Positions 31,928-40,390 of a stretch of DNA of 64,000 nt are shown here, piece by piece. Both the position numbers and the translations under genes were made by a program. Source of the DNA: Alteriqipengyuania bathyomarina_B (GTDB lineage Bacteria; Pseudomonadota; Alphaproteobacteria; Sphingomonadales; Sphingomonadaceae); NCBI RefSeq assembly GCF_038594605.1, contig NZ_JBCFZM010000001.1:1178001-1242000 (forward strand). The letters are read 5' to 3'. Within the stretch, counting starts at the first letter, position 1. Each line of letters starts with the position of its first letter. Under the pieces are notes generated by a model. The model did no database searches. It was not told the DNA's origin and worked only from the letters and a program-made list of their open reading frames with translations.

Positions 31928-33139
31928 TTAGAACGATGCCGATAAAGTCAGCGCAGGTCCGTCGCCTGGGCGGGCATCGCCCGCGACCCGAAAGCGATAG
32001 TCGAGCGAGGCGCGCAGATTCGCCCTGCCCGACGACAGGACGAAGGTGGCGGTCGGCCCTGCATCGACACGGGAGGCGCCCCGCTGCGCTCCGCCCCACA
32101 CTCCGCCGCCGACCGCGACGCGGGCCTTGCCGCTGCGCAGTAGAGGCGCTTCCAGTGTTGCTTTGCCGTCGACGAACGCTGTCTCGAAATCGCCGCCGAC
32201 ATAGCCCGCCTGGAGATAGCTGTCGGCGTTCAGCACACCTGCGATACGCTGTCGTGGCAAGCCGGTGACCACGAAGGCCGCAGGACGCACCTCGGTGCGA
32301 TCGCCCGGCACGCCTGGACGATCGGTGAGACGCACCTCTCCATGCACCCGCAAGGGAAAGCTGCGCGAAAGGCTGACGCTGGCACCGCTCGCCACCTCGC
32401 TCTCCCCATCGCCTACCAGGGCCTTGCTCGCGCGAACATAGACTGCGGGCTGCAACGCGGTGTCGGGGGCGAGCGAATAGCGCACGACCGCGCCGAGCTG
32501 ATCCGATCCGTAGCTCGCCGGATTGGCGCTGGCGACGCGTCGAGGCCGCGCGCCATCGCGTAGTAGCAGCCAGGCGTCACCCGACCAGCGCCCGGGGCGT
32601 GGTGCGCGATCTGCTGGCTCGCTGGCCCGCGTGAGAGAGGTTGCAGGCAGGGGCCCCCAAGCCCACGGCAAGCCCCGCTGGCCGCGCCCCGGCGCCGTGT
32701 TGCGCGCTTCGCTCAGCCCCCCGCCGCGCGATCGGTCGATGGCTGGCAGGGTCGCGAAGGCGGCGGCGTAGAGCATCTGGTGGCTGGCCGCACTCCGCGA
32801 TCTGGCGAGTTGCCCGGAAATAGCGGGATGGGCGAAGGTTAGCCCGGGCGCGGACGGCAGGCGAAGACGATCCTGCGTCGCAACACCCGCAATCCGCGTG
32901 AGCGGCAGTGCACCGCCCCGCACCGGCCACTGCGCCAAGACTGGCGACGAAACGGCCATCGCTCCAGTAGCCGCTTCGCCACGAGCAGGCCGGGCAGAAC
33001 CGGTATTGGCTTTCGCAAAGATCGCATCGGGCGATGGCAATGGAAAGGGCGGTTCCCAGATCGAGGCGCGCACCACCACCCATCCAGCGAGCACCGCCAG
33101 CACAGCCATTACCGGCCTTCCGCCCGCGCGCCTTGTCAT
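31928..33139 (-). CDS. NfrA C-terminal-like outer-membrane beta-barrel protein
   Basis: 403 residues from ATG 33139, which overlaps the stop of the glycosyltransferase gene (ATGA). An N-terminal hydrophobic segment (VMAVLAVLAGWVVVRA) is followed by a Pro/Ala-rich linker and then a beta-rich region with alternating strands (LGAVVRYSLAPDTALQPAVY, YLQAGYVGGDFETAFVDG, final aromatic SASF). Those stretches resemble the C-terminal domain of NfrA/BcsC-type exporters. The large TPR region of NfrA is absent. It probably forms the outer-membrane exit for a glycan made by the partner GT. Confidence 0.7.
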   Translation of the reverse strand: MTRRAGGRPVMAVLAVLAGWVVVRASIWEPPFPLPSPDAIFAKANTGSARPARGEAATGAMAVSSPVLAQWPVRGGALPLTRIAGVATQDRLRLPSAPGLTFAHPAISGQLARSRSAASHQMLYAAAFATLPAIDRSRGGGLSEARNTAPGRGQRGLPWAWGPLPATSLTRASEPADRAPRPGRWSGDAWLLLRDGARPRRVASANPASYGSDQLGAVVRYSLAPDTALQPAVYVRASKALVGDGESEVASGASVSLSRSFPLRVHGEVRLTDRPGVPGDRTEVRPAAFVVTGLPRQRIAGVLNADSYLQAGYVGGDFETAFVDGKATLEAPLLRSGKARVAVGGGVWGGAQRGASRVDAGPTATFVLSSGRANLRASLDYRFRVAGDARPGDGPALTLSASF

Positions 33140-34548
33140 GCCGTCGCCTGCTGCCCAACGGGCTGATGTCCAACAGACGGGTGCCCGTGATGCTCGGTCT
33201 TGTCCCACTGGACCATGCTTCCTCGCAGGCTCGCCAGATATTGGACCACGGCCCGGCGCGCGGCCATGATCGCGATGATGTTGCTGACCGGAAGGCGCAG
33301 AATCGAACGTCCGCCCTCGGCCCAGCCATGCTCCATCGCGGTAAAGCCCGCGCGAAACAGCGCCCGCCACAATAGGCTGGCCGCGTTCGCCAGCAACAGC
33401 ATCTCGGTCACCGGCGTCAGCCCCGGAGACCGGGCGGCACCCAGCGATTCGGCGAGCATCAGCGCGCCGGTAAGCAGCAGAAGCAGATAGGCCACGAACA
33501 AGACCAGCGCGGCCAGCGGCCCGCGTCGATCGCGCAAGCGCATCCAGCCATCGAGCGGACTGCCCGTCCAGCCCAGCCGGTCCCACCCTTGCAGTGCGAT
33601 CCCGCACACCCAGCGGCTCTTCTGGCGTACCGCCGTATCCAGCCGGTGGGGAAAGAACGCGCGGGTCGCGACCAGATGGCCTTCCTCTCCGCGCACTCGC
33701 AGGAATGCCGTGCGTCCGCCGTCCTGCGCAACCTTGAGGCCGAGTTCGTAATCCTCGGTCAGGCTCCCGGCATCGAACGGTCCCGTGCCGCCGTTCTGTG
33801 CATCGAGCTTCGCCAGCCTGCCGCGCGCGATGGCGCATCCCACACCTGCCGAGGGGAAGCCGGTGCCCAACCAATCGCGCACCACCATCGCCTTGCCGTG
33901 CGCTTCGGCGAATTCGTCCATGTAATGGCCCGCCACCCAGCGCGAACCCGCCTGCGGCATCGGCAGCACAGGGATTTGCAGCAGCTCTGCGCTGGCGAGC
34001 CCTGCGTCGAACAGCGGCAGCGCAGCCGGGTCCACCATGTCTTCGGCGTCATGAATCACGACCATCGCGTAGTCGATTCCCTCGCGCCGCTCGTCCTGCT
34101 GGATCGCACGATAAAGACTGTTCATGCAGTCTGCCTTGGTGGTCGGCCCGATCGCGGAATGAACCACGATCCGCACCCGCTCGTGCCCGCGCGCCGCGCG
34201 CGTGGCGGCGGCGATGGTGGTCGGATCATTGGCGTAGCAGCCAACGTAGATCCGCAATTCCGATTGCGGCCAAGCACGCAGCATATGGCGCAGGGTTGCG
34301 CCGATCACGTCGTGTTCCTGCCATGCCGGAACGATCACCGCCGCCCTGCCGCCCAAGGCCCGGCCCTCGACACAATCGCGCGCGATCCGCGGCGTGCGAA
34401 TTTGGCCCCGCAATCTGCCGACCGCATAGAGGATGTCGATCGCGAGCTCGTCCAGGGTCCCCAGGAGAAAGAAAAGGCCCGCGAATAGAAAGAGTTCGTG
34501 GTGGATGACGACCATCCAATCGACTGGCGTCAATGCCGCCGCTTCCAT
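33136..34548 (-). CDS. NfrB-like membrane glycosyltransferase (GT2)
   Basis: 470 residues. Two N-terminal hydrophobic segments (ELFLFAGLFFLLGTLDELAI) precede a GT2 domain with AAVIVPAWQEHDVI, VVIHDAEDMVDP (DxD-type), LTEDYELGLK (TED) and RQKSRWVCGIALQGW (QxxRW), followed by C-terminal membrane helices. These are the motifs of processive synthases and fit NfrB of the N4-glycan pathway. E. coli NfrB has a C-terminal MshEN c-di-GMP domain; this protein ends without it. It is coupled by ATGA to the barrel gene. Confidence 0.85.
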   Translation of the reverse strand: MEAAALTPVDWMVVIHHELFLFAGLFFLLGTLDELAIDILYAVGRLRGQIRTPRIARDCVEGRALGGRAAVIVPAWQEHDVIGATLRHMLRAWPQSELRIYVGCYANDPTTIAAATRAARGHERVRIVVHSAIGPTTKADCMNSLYRAIQQDERREGIDYAMVVIHDAEDMVDPAALPLFDAGLASAELLQIPVLPMPQAGSRWVAGHYMDEFAEAHGKAMVVRDWLGTGFPSAGVGCAIARGRLAKLDAQNGGTGPFDAGSLTEDYELGLKVAQDGGRTAFLRVRGEEGHLVATRAFFPHRLDTAVRQKSRWVCGIALQGWDRLGWTGSPLDGWMRLRDRRGPLAALVLFVAYLLLLLTGALMLAESLGAARSPGLTPVTEMLLLANAASLLWRALFRAGFTAMEHGWAEGGRSILRLPVSNIIAIMAARRAVVQYLASLRGSMVQWDKTEHHGHPSVGHQPVGQQATA

Positions 34549-34636
34549 GCCGCTCCACCCCTTTTCCCGCCTGCACTCAACCTATCGGAGCGAACCGGGC
34601 CTTGCAACGCGCGAAAGATTGAGAAAGAGGATGCGC

Positions 34637-35866
34637 ATGCTCGAACCGATCCGTCGACCAATCCGCCGCGCCGTCGCCCCTGTGCGGGCCCTGTTCGTCA
34701 GCGACGCCTCTGCCGGTGTCCTGCTGATCCTGGTGGCCGCCGCCGCGATGATCGTCGCCAACTCTCCGCTGGGGGACGACTACCACGACCTGTTCCATAC
34801 CTATTGGTGGCCGAAGGAGGTCTTCTATCTCAACAACCTCCACAAGTGGATCAACGACGGGCTGATGGTCCTGTTCTTCTTCGTGGTCGGGCTTGAGGTG
34901 AAGCGGGAACTGATCGCCGGACAATTGTCGAGCGCGGACAAGCGGACCCTGCCGATCATCTCGGCGGTCGCCGGGATGGCGGTTCCCGCCCTGATCTACG
35001 TCGTTATCGCGGGCGGCGATCCGCGGCTGATCCGTGGCTGGGCAATCCCCGCCGCGACCGACATCGCCTTCGCCATGGGTGTGCTCGGCCTGCTCGGCAG
35101 CCGCGTACCCGCGTCGCTGCGCCTGTTCCTGCTGACCGTGGCGATTGTCGACGATATCGGCGCGGTCCTCGTGATCGCCGTCTTCTACACCAGCGAATTG
35201 AGCGTGATGTGGCTCGCCATTTCGGTGGCGATCTTCGGCGTACTGGTCGGGATGAACCGTTTCGGCGTGAAGCGATTATGGCCCTTCGTTCTGGTCGCAG
35301 TGGCGCTATGGCTCGCCGTGCTGTTCTCGGGCGTCCATGCAACAATCGCAGGCGTGCTTGCCGCGCTGACCATTCCGATGCGCAAGGTCGATGGGCATTC
35401 GATGCTGGAAAAGGCTGAGCATGGCCTCGCGCCGTGGAGCGCCTACCTCGTGGTGCCCGTTTTCGGGTTCGCCAATGCCGGCGTCCATATCCTCGAAATG
35501 AGCCTGGACGAGGTGTTTGCCGCTCTGCCGCTGGCGATCGCCGCGGGTCTCTTCTTTGGCAAGCAGCTCGGCATTTTCACCATAGTCGTTCTGGCGGTGA
35601 AGCTGGGCATTGCGAAGAAGCCGGACAACGCCAACTGGATGGAAATCTGGGGCGTGACCATCCTGACCGGGATCGGCTTCACCATGTCGCTGTTCGTCAG
35701 CGGCCTCGCTTTCGGGGATAACGACTTGCTGATCGACGAGGCGAAGATCGGCATTCTGCTCGGCTCGATCATCTCGGCGATCGTTGGTTATGTCGCCCTG
35801 CGGATCACCACGAAGCATCCGGAAGAAGCCTCCATGCACGAGGAGGCGAAGGCGACCACGCCCTGA
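34637..35866 (+). CDS. nhaA: Na+/H+ antiporter NhaA
   Basis: 409 residues. I choose ATG 34637 because GAGGA lies 5 bases upstream; the ATG at 34631 overlaps the ribosome site. NhaA hallmarks include GLMVLFFFVVGLEVKREL, AIPAATDIAFAMGVL (with the Na+-binding Asp pair nearby in TVAIVDDIGAVLVIA), and GFTMSLFVSGLAF. About 12 membrane helices. It exchanges two protons for one sodium ion at the inner membrane for pH and salt balance. Stands alone, divergent from the NfrB-like gene. Confidence 0.97.
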   Translation: MLEPIRRPIRRAVAPVRALFVSDASAGVLLILVAAAAMIVANSPLGDDYHDLFHTYWWPKEVFYLNNLHKWINDGLMVLFFFVVGLEVKRELIAGQLSSADKRTLPIISAVAGMAVPALIYVVIAGGDPRLIRGWAIPAATDIAFAMGVLGLLGSRVPASLRLFLLTVAIVDDIGAVLVIAVFYTSELSVMWLAISVAIFGVLVGMNRFGVKRLWPFVLVAVALWLAVLFSGVHATIAGVLAALTIPMRKVDGHSMLEKAEHGLAPWSAYLVVPVFGFANAGVHILEMSLDEVFAALPLAIAAGLFFGKQLGIFTIVVLAVKLGIAKKPDNANWMEIWGVTILTGIGFTMSLFVSGLAFGDNDLLIDEAKIGILLGSIISAIVGYVALRITTKHPEEASMHEEAKATTP

Positions 35867-36040
35867 ACGCGTTGGTGTCCGCCGCCGTCTTCTCCCGCAT
35901 CCTTCGATTGGCTTCGCCGTACCCCCGCCGCCGCTTGCGGTCGGGCGTGCTAGAGCCTATCTGGCGCGCTCACAAACTCCTGCTGCGGGCTTTCCGCCCG
36001 CCTGCGCCGACCGATCCCTGACAGTCTGCCATACCGCATC

Positions 36041-36844
36041 ATGCCCAATCCCTTCCGCAATCTCTTCCGCAAGGCGCCGACCGGGCCTCGCCCGTCGACC
36101 CCGCCGGGCACGCGCTATTACGCGATTGGCGATATTCACGGCTGCGACGCGCTATTCGACGCGCTGATTGCAGCGATCGAGGAAGACGACGCAGCCGCAG
36201 AGCCCGCCGACACCACTGCCATCCTGCTGGGCGACCTGGTCGACCGCGGGCCGGGTAGCGCGAAGGTGATCGCCACCGCTCGCGACTGGGGGCAGCGACG
36301 CAAGGTCCGCTACCTTGCCGGAAATCACGAGGAGATGTTTCTCGAAAGCTTCCAGGAGGTTGGCGTTCTGCGCCATTTCCTGCGGCATGGCGGGCGCGAA
36401 ACGATCCTCAGCTATCCGATCGAGAAGTCCGAGTTCAACACGCTCGAGCTCGAACCGCTGCGCAAGCGTTTGCACACGCTCGTGCCCGAGGAGGACCGGG
36501 AGTTTCTCGAAAGCTTCGAGGAAATTATCGTCGCGGGCGATTATGCCTTCGTCCACGCCGGAATCGATCCTTCGCGTTCGATCGAGGATCAGGCGCGACA
36601 GGACATGCTGTGGATTCGCGAGCGGTTTCTGGGCCACGATGCCCCGTTCGAGAAGATCATCGTGCATGGTCACACCATTTTCGAGGATGTTGAGCATCGC
36701 CCCCACCGCATCGGCATCGATACGGGCGCATTTCGCTTCGGGCGCTTGACGGCACTGGTGCTGGAGGGCGAGAGCCGTCGCTTCATCCAGGCGGTCGACC
36801 GGGACGGCGAGATCGTAATCGAGAAGTGGGATGAAGAGCCCTAG
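36041..36844 (+). CDS. PPP-superfamily serine/threonine-type phosphatase
   Basis: 267 residues with the whole metal-binding set of the PPP/calcineurin-like family: YAIGDIHGCDALFD, LLGDLVDRGPGS, YLAGNHEEMFL, FVHAGIDP and IIVHGHTIF. Homologues are bacterial protein phosphatases or diadenosine tetraphosphatase-like enzymes; target unknown. The first 25 residues are a basic Pro-rich extension. The gene lies upstream of ugd, with 63 bp between. Confidence 0.9.
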   Translation: MPNPFRNLFRKAPTGPRPSTPPGTRYYAIGDIHGCDALFDALIAAIEEDDAAAEPADTTAILLGDLVDRGPGSAKVIATARDWGQRRKVRYLAGNHEEMFLESFQEVGVLRHFLRHGGRETILSYPIEKSEFNTLELEPLRKRLHTLVPEEDREFLESFEEIIVAGDYAFVHAGIDPSRSIEDQARQDMLWIRERFLGHDAPFEKIIVHGHTIFEDVEHRPHRIGIDTGAFRFGRLTALVLEGESRRFIQAVDRDGEIVIEKWDEEP

Positions 36845-36907
36845 TGGGTGGCATGCCCGTCAAAGATGCATTCGGTGGCTGGCGACATTGGTGAAAGGTG
36901 ATTGGTC

Positions 36908-38230
36908 ATGAAAATCGCGATGGTCGGGTCGGGCTATGTCGGCCTGGTATCAGGGGCCTGCTTTGCCGATTTCGGCCACGATGTGGTGTGCATCGACAAG
37001 GATCAGGACAAGATCGACCGCCTTCATGACGGGGTCATGCCGATTTACGAGCCCGGGCTCGACGCGCTGGTCGACAACAATGTGAAGACGGGTCGGCTCT
37101 CCTTCACCACCTCGCTCGCCGAAGGGATCGAAGGTGCCTCCGCCATCTTCATCGCGGTCGGCACACCCAGCCGCCGCGGCGACGGGCATGCCGACCTTTC
37201 GTTCGTTCATGCCGTTGCGCGCGAGATCGGGGAATCGCTGACCAATGATGCGGTCGTCGTCACCAAGTCGACCGTGCCGGTGGGCACCGGCGACCAGGTG
37301 GAGCGCATTCTGATGGAAAGCGCGGCGGTAAAGGATCGCGGTCTGAAGGTCGCGGTCGTTTCCAACCCGGAATTCTTGCGCGAAGGTGCGGCGATCGGCG
37401 ACTTCAAGCGCCCCGACCGGATCGTGATCGGGGCGGAGGACGACTTCGGCCGCAACGTTATGCGCGAAGTCTACCGCCCGCTGTTCCTCAACGAATCGCC
37501 GATCCTGTTCGTGGGTCGGCGGACCAGCGAGCTGATCAAATACGCCGCCAACGCCTTCCTCGCGACCAAGATCACCTTCATCAACGAGATCGCGGACCTG
37601 TGCGAGAAGGTCGGTGCGAACGTGCAGGACGTCGCGCGCGGGATCGGGATGGACAACCGGATCGGCTCCAAGTTCCTCCACGCAGGCCCCGGCTATGGCG
37701 GCTCGTGCTTCCCCAAGGATACGCTCGCGCTGCTCAAGACCGCAGAGGACTACGACAGCCCGACGCGGATCGTCGAGGCGGTCGTGAAGGTCAACGACAG
37801 CCGCAAGCGCGCGATGGGCCGCAAGGTCGTCGATGCGCTGGGCGGGCTCGACGCAGCGCGCGGCAAGCGGGTCGCGATGCTCGGCCTGACCTTCAAGCCC
37901 AACACCGACGACATGCGCGATTCCCCCGCCATCGCGGTGGCACAGACGCTGGCCGATGCGGGGGTGGAGATCGCCGCCTACGATCCCGAAGGCATGGAAA
38001 TCGCCGCCCCGCTGATGCCCGAAGTCGAGATGGTCGACGATCCCTACGCCGCGATCGAGGGGGCCGATGCGGTCGTCATCGTGACCGAGTGGGACGTGTT
38101 CCGCGCGCTCGATTTCGAGCGGGTCAAGCAACTGGCGAAGTCCCCCGTGCTGGTCGACCTGCGTAACATCTACAATCCCGCCGACATGCGCGAAGCAGGC
38201 TTCCACTATACGAGCGTGGGCCGCGAGTAG
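36908..38230 (+). CDS. ugd: UDP-glucose 6-dehydrogenase
   Basis: 440 residues from ATG 36908 with AAAGGTG upstream. Rossmann fold MKIAMVGSGYVGLVSG, catalytic Cys in GPGYGGSCFPKDT, and the C-terminal GLTFKPNTDDMRDSP block identify UDPGDH. It oxidises UDP-glucose to UDP-glucuronate with two NAD+, supplying precursors for capsule, LPS or glycosphingolipid synthesis. No other sugar genes adjoin it here. Confidence 0.97.
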   Translation: MKIAMVGSGYVGLVSGACFADFGHDVVCIDKDQDKIDRLHDGVMPIYEPGLDALVDNNVKTGRLSFTTSLAEGIEGASAIFIAVGTPSRRGDGHADLSFVHAVAREIGESLTNDAVVVTKSTVPVGTGDQVERILMESAAVKDRGLKVAVVSNPEFLREGAAIGDFKRPDRIVIGAEDDFGRNVMREVYRPLFLNESPILFVGRRTSELIKYAANAFLATKITFINEIADLCEKVGANVQDVARGIGMDNRIGSKFLHAGPGYGGSCFPKDTLALLKTAEDYDSPTRIVEAVVKVNDSRKRAMGRKVVDALGGLDAARGKRVAMLGLTFKPNTDDMRDSPAIAVAQTLADAGVEIAAYDPEGMEIAAPLMPEVEMVDDPYAAIEGADAVVIVTEWDVFRALDFERVKQLAKSPVLVDLRNIYNPADMREAGFHYTSVGRE

Positions 38231-38245
38231 GACAGCGATTTAGGG

Positions 38246-38645
38246 TGCCAGGAGGCCTGTAAGCCGGGTTCTGTTCCCATCGCGAACGACGGTCGGCAGC
38301 CATTCATCTAGGCGACCTGTTGCCAGGTCGCTCGAGCAGCCAACCCGGACCTCCTCGGAAGCGAAGCGCTCCTGCCATTTCTGGCGCGGGATCCCTATTC
38401 GGCCTTGCTCCGGGTGGGGTTTACCATGGCGGGACCTGTTACCAGGCCCCCGGTGCGCTCTTACCGCACCCTTTCAGCGTTACCTGTGAACCTGGAACGC
38501 AAGCGTCCCAGCCTCCATCGGCCGTCTACTCTCTGTGGCACTTTCCCTATGGTCGCCCACGGCGGGCGTTACCCGCCACCCTTACTTCGTGGAGCCCGGA
38601 CTTTCCTCGGTGCTTGCGCAACGCGGCTGCCCAGCCTCCTGGCAC
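38246..38645 (-). ncRNA. rnpB: RNase P RNA (class A)
   Basis: On the minus strand the 5' end reads GTGCCAGGAGGCTGGGCAG, and shortly after it comes the universal GAGGAAAGTCCGGGCTCC. The 3' end carries ACAGAACCCGGCTTAC followed by AGGCCTCCTGGCA, which pairs with the 5' end as helix P1. Length of about 400 nt fits class A alphaproteobacterial RNase P, the catalytic RNA that trims tRNA 5' ends. Ends are set from the P1 pairing and are accurate to a few bases. Confidence 0.97.
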
Positions 38646-38680
38646 AGCCGATATAGGGCAGGCGGGGACGGTTGGAAAGC

Positions 38681-38866
38681 TCAACTCACCCGCGCTTGCG
38701 AGGCACTGTCGAGCCACAAACCACTCGCATCGGCCAGCGCGGCCTCACGCACGTCCTCGGCAATATCGCTCCCCGGCAAGGCCCGCGAGACAACCATCCC
38801 GCCCACGCACAGGGCTGCGAGCGAAAGGGCGCGCTGCCTGAAACACACCGAGCGTCGGAGCCGCAC
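38681..38866 (-). pseudogene. C-terminal remnant of a TetR-family regulator
   Basis: Sixty-one residues in an open frame ending at 38681. The stretch RALSLAALCVGGMVVSRAL followed by DIAEDVREAALADASGLW is typical of the last helices of TetR/AcrR repressors. There is no DNA-binding domain and no convincing start: upstream lies the end of the amidase gene in another frame. It is probably the leftover of a deletion between rnpB and the amidase. It could in principle be translated from GTG 38866. Confidence 0.55.
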
Positions 38867-38870
38867 CCCT

Positions 38871-39617
38871 CTACCGCGCCAGCCCCCGGTCGCGGTCGAG
38901 CAGCAGCTGGAACAGGATCGCGCGGATCTCACCGTCGATCTCGCCGTCGATTTGCTCGGGCCGCCAGCGCCGCTGGAACGCCTCGACCACTTTGCGCCCG
39001 TCGCTGATGTCGTAACCGAACCGCTCCAGCGCGAGATAGAACGCCCCGTCATTGTCGAACGGATCGCCCAGTTCCAGCTTGGTCGGGCGCGGGAGGCACA
39101 GGCCCAGCTCGGCGATCCGCGCCCATGGAAACAGCTCGCCCGGGTCGATCTTGCGCTGCGGCGCGACGTCCGAATGGCCGACCACGTTCGCGCGCGGCAC
39201 GTCGTGACGCTGCACGATCGCGTTGAGCAGCGGCACCAGCGCCCCGATCTGCGCTTCGGAGAATTCGCGGTAGCCAAGCGCGTGGCCCGGATGATCGAGC
39301 TCGATCCCCACGCTCACCGCGTTCACGTCGGTCTCGCCGCGCCAGTAGGATACGCCCGCATGCCAGGCGCGCTTTTCCTCGGGCACCAGGCGGGTCACCT
39401 CGCCCGCCTCGCTGATTACGTAATGCGCGGAAACCTTCGCTTCGGGATCGGTCAGCCGCTCGATGGCGACATCCGCGCTTTCCATCTCGGTATAGTGGAT
39501 CACGACCATCGAGACCGGCGCGTTACGCTCGTCGTAATTGGGCGAGAGCCGCTCGTGATGGACCAGTTCGCCCGTCCCGTCACCGATCCCACCGTCACCG
39601 GTATCGCGCATGCTCAT
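38871..39617 (-). CDS. N-acetylmuramoyl-L-alanine amidase (AmpD/AmiD type)
   Basis: 248 residues. Amidase_2 domain with zinc ligands in VVIHYTEME, RAWHAGVS and VVGHSDVAPQRKIDPG, and VSAHYVISEAGEV. A C-terminal helical peptidoglycan-binding-like region follows (YDISDGRKVVEAFQRRWRP). It cleaves the bond between MurNAc and the stem peptide, in recycling or remodelling. No signal peptide is visible, favouring a cytoplasmic recycling role. Its ATG overlaps the chpT stop by 4 bp. Confidence 0.93.
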   Translation of the reverse strand: MSMRDTGDGGIGDGTGELVHHERLSPNYDERNAPVSMVVIHYTEMESADVAIERLTDPEAKVSAHYVISEAGEVTRLVPEEKRAWHAGVSYWRGETDVNAVSVGIELDHPGHALGYREFSEAQIGALVPLLNAIVQRHDVPRANVVGHSDVAPQRKIDPGELFPWARIAELGLCLPRPTKLELGDPFDNDGAFYLALERFGYDISDGRKVVEAFQRRWRPEQIDGEIDGEIRAILFQLLLDRDRGLAR

Positions 39618-40261
39618 CCCTCGTGCGGCAAGGTCGCGCCGAGCAGCAGGGTGCCCTCTTCGGCATGGGTCTGGATCATCCCCCCCGATCGTGCGGCGAT
39701 CAGCGACAGCACATGTGCAGGCGCGGTGCGGCCGGACAACTCCACCGGATCCAGCTTGCCCGCCAGCGCCTCGCCAAGCTGCGGATCGAAGGCGATCTTG
39801 GTGCCCGTCGCGCGGATCACGATCTCGGTCGCATCGTCACGCTCTTCCGCCCCGATATCGAGCGTACCGCCGCGCACCAGCGCATCGAGCCCCATGTTCG
39901 AAAGGTTAAGCATGATCTTGGCCGCCGTCTTTGAAAGCGTGGGCGTGGCGATTTCCCAGTTCAACGCGATCCGCTTGGCATCGGCGGCCAGCGCCTCGAT
40001 CACGCCCCTGGGTTCGTCGACCGAAATCCGCTCCCCGAAGCCGCCGGCCGCGCCATAGGCGAGGCGGAAGAACTTGAGCTTGGCGGCGCTGGTGCGTGCG
40101 CTCTGTTCGAGCAGTTCGAAACAGCGCTGGCGCATCTGCGGGTCTTTTTCGTCCGCGAGCAGCTCGAGCCCGTTCGACAGCGCGCCGACGGGCGAAAGCA
40201 TGTCGTGGCACAGCCGCGAACAAAGCTGGCTGGCGAGCAGCAGCGGATCGGTCTCGCTCAT
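39614..40261 (-). CDS. chpT: Histidine phosphotransferase ChpT
   Basis: 215 residues from ATG 40261; the longer GTG-type start would include the shared 24-bp element. The dimerisation/phosphorylation helix reads SQLCSRLCHDMLSPVGALSN, with the phospho-accepting His in CHDM; a degenerate HATPase-like domain follows (AAKIMLNLSNMGLDALVRGG). ChpT passes phosphate from CckA to CtrA and CpdR in the alphaproteobacterial cell-cycle and motility relay. Coupled to the amidase gene downstream. Confidence 0.9.
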   Translation of the reverse strand: MSETDPLLLASQLCSRLCHDMLSPVGALSNGLELLADEKDPQMRQRCFELLEQSARTSAAKLKFFRLAYGAAGGFGERISVDEPRGVIEALAADAKRIALNWEIATPTLSKTAAKIMLNLSNMGLDALVRGGTLDIGAEERDDATEIVIRATGTKIAFDPQLGEALAGKLDPVELSGRTAPAHVLSLIAARSGGMIQTHAEEGTLLLGATLPHEG

Positions 40262-40283
40262 GCGAAAGCTCCCGTTATCTGCG

Positions 40284-40307
40284 CCCTGACACACCTGACA
40301 CAGTGTC
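40284..40307 (-). promoter_or_regulatory. 24-bp element shared with the queE upstream region (chpT copy)
   Basis: On the minus strand it reads GACACTGTGTC AGGTGTGTCAGGG, identical to 26768-26791. It lies 22 bases before the chpT ATG. The orientation relative to the downstream gene is the same in both cases, as expected for an operator, promoter-proximal or translational element rather than a random repeat. Confidence 0.55.
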
Positions 40308-40390
40308 CAGGGGCAAAAAAGCGACCGCGCGCGATGCGCGTTACGGAGCGGGCGTGAATTGTCGAATGGGGATAGATCATCGCCACCTGC

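Noticed and set aside
38535..40058. 507-codon plus-strand open frame over rnpB, the amidase and chpT
   Set aside because: Covers a structured RNA and two well-supported minus-strand genes.
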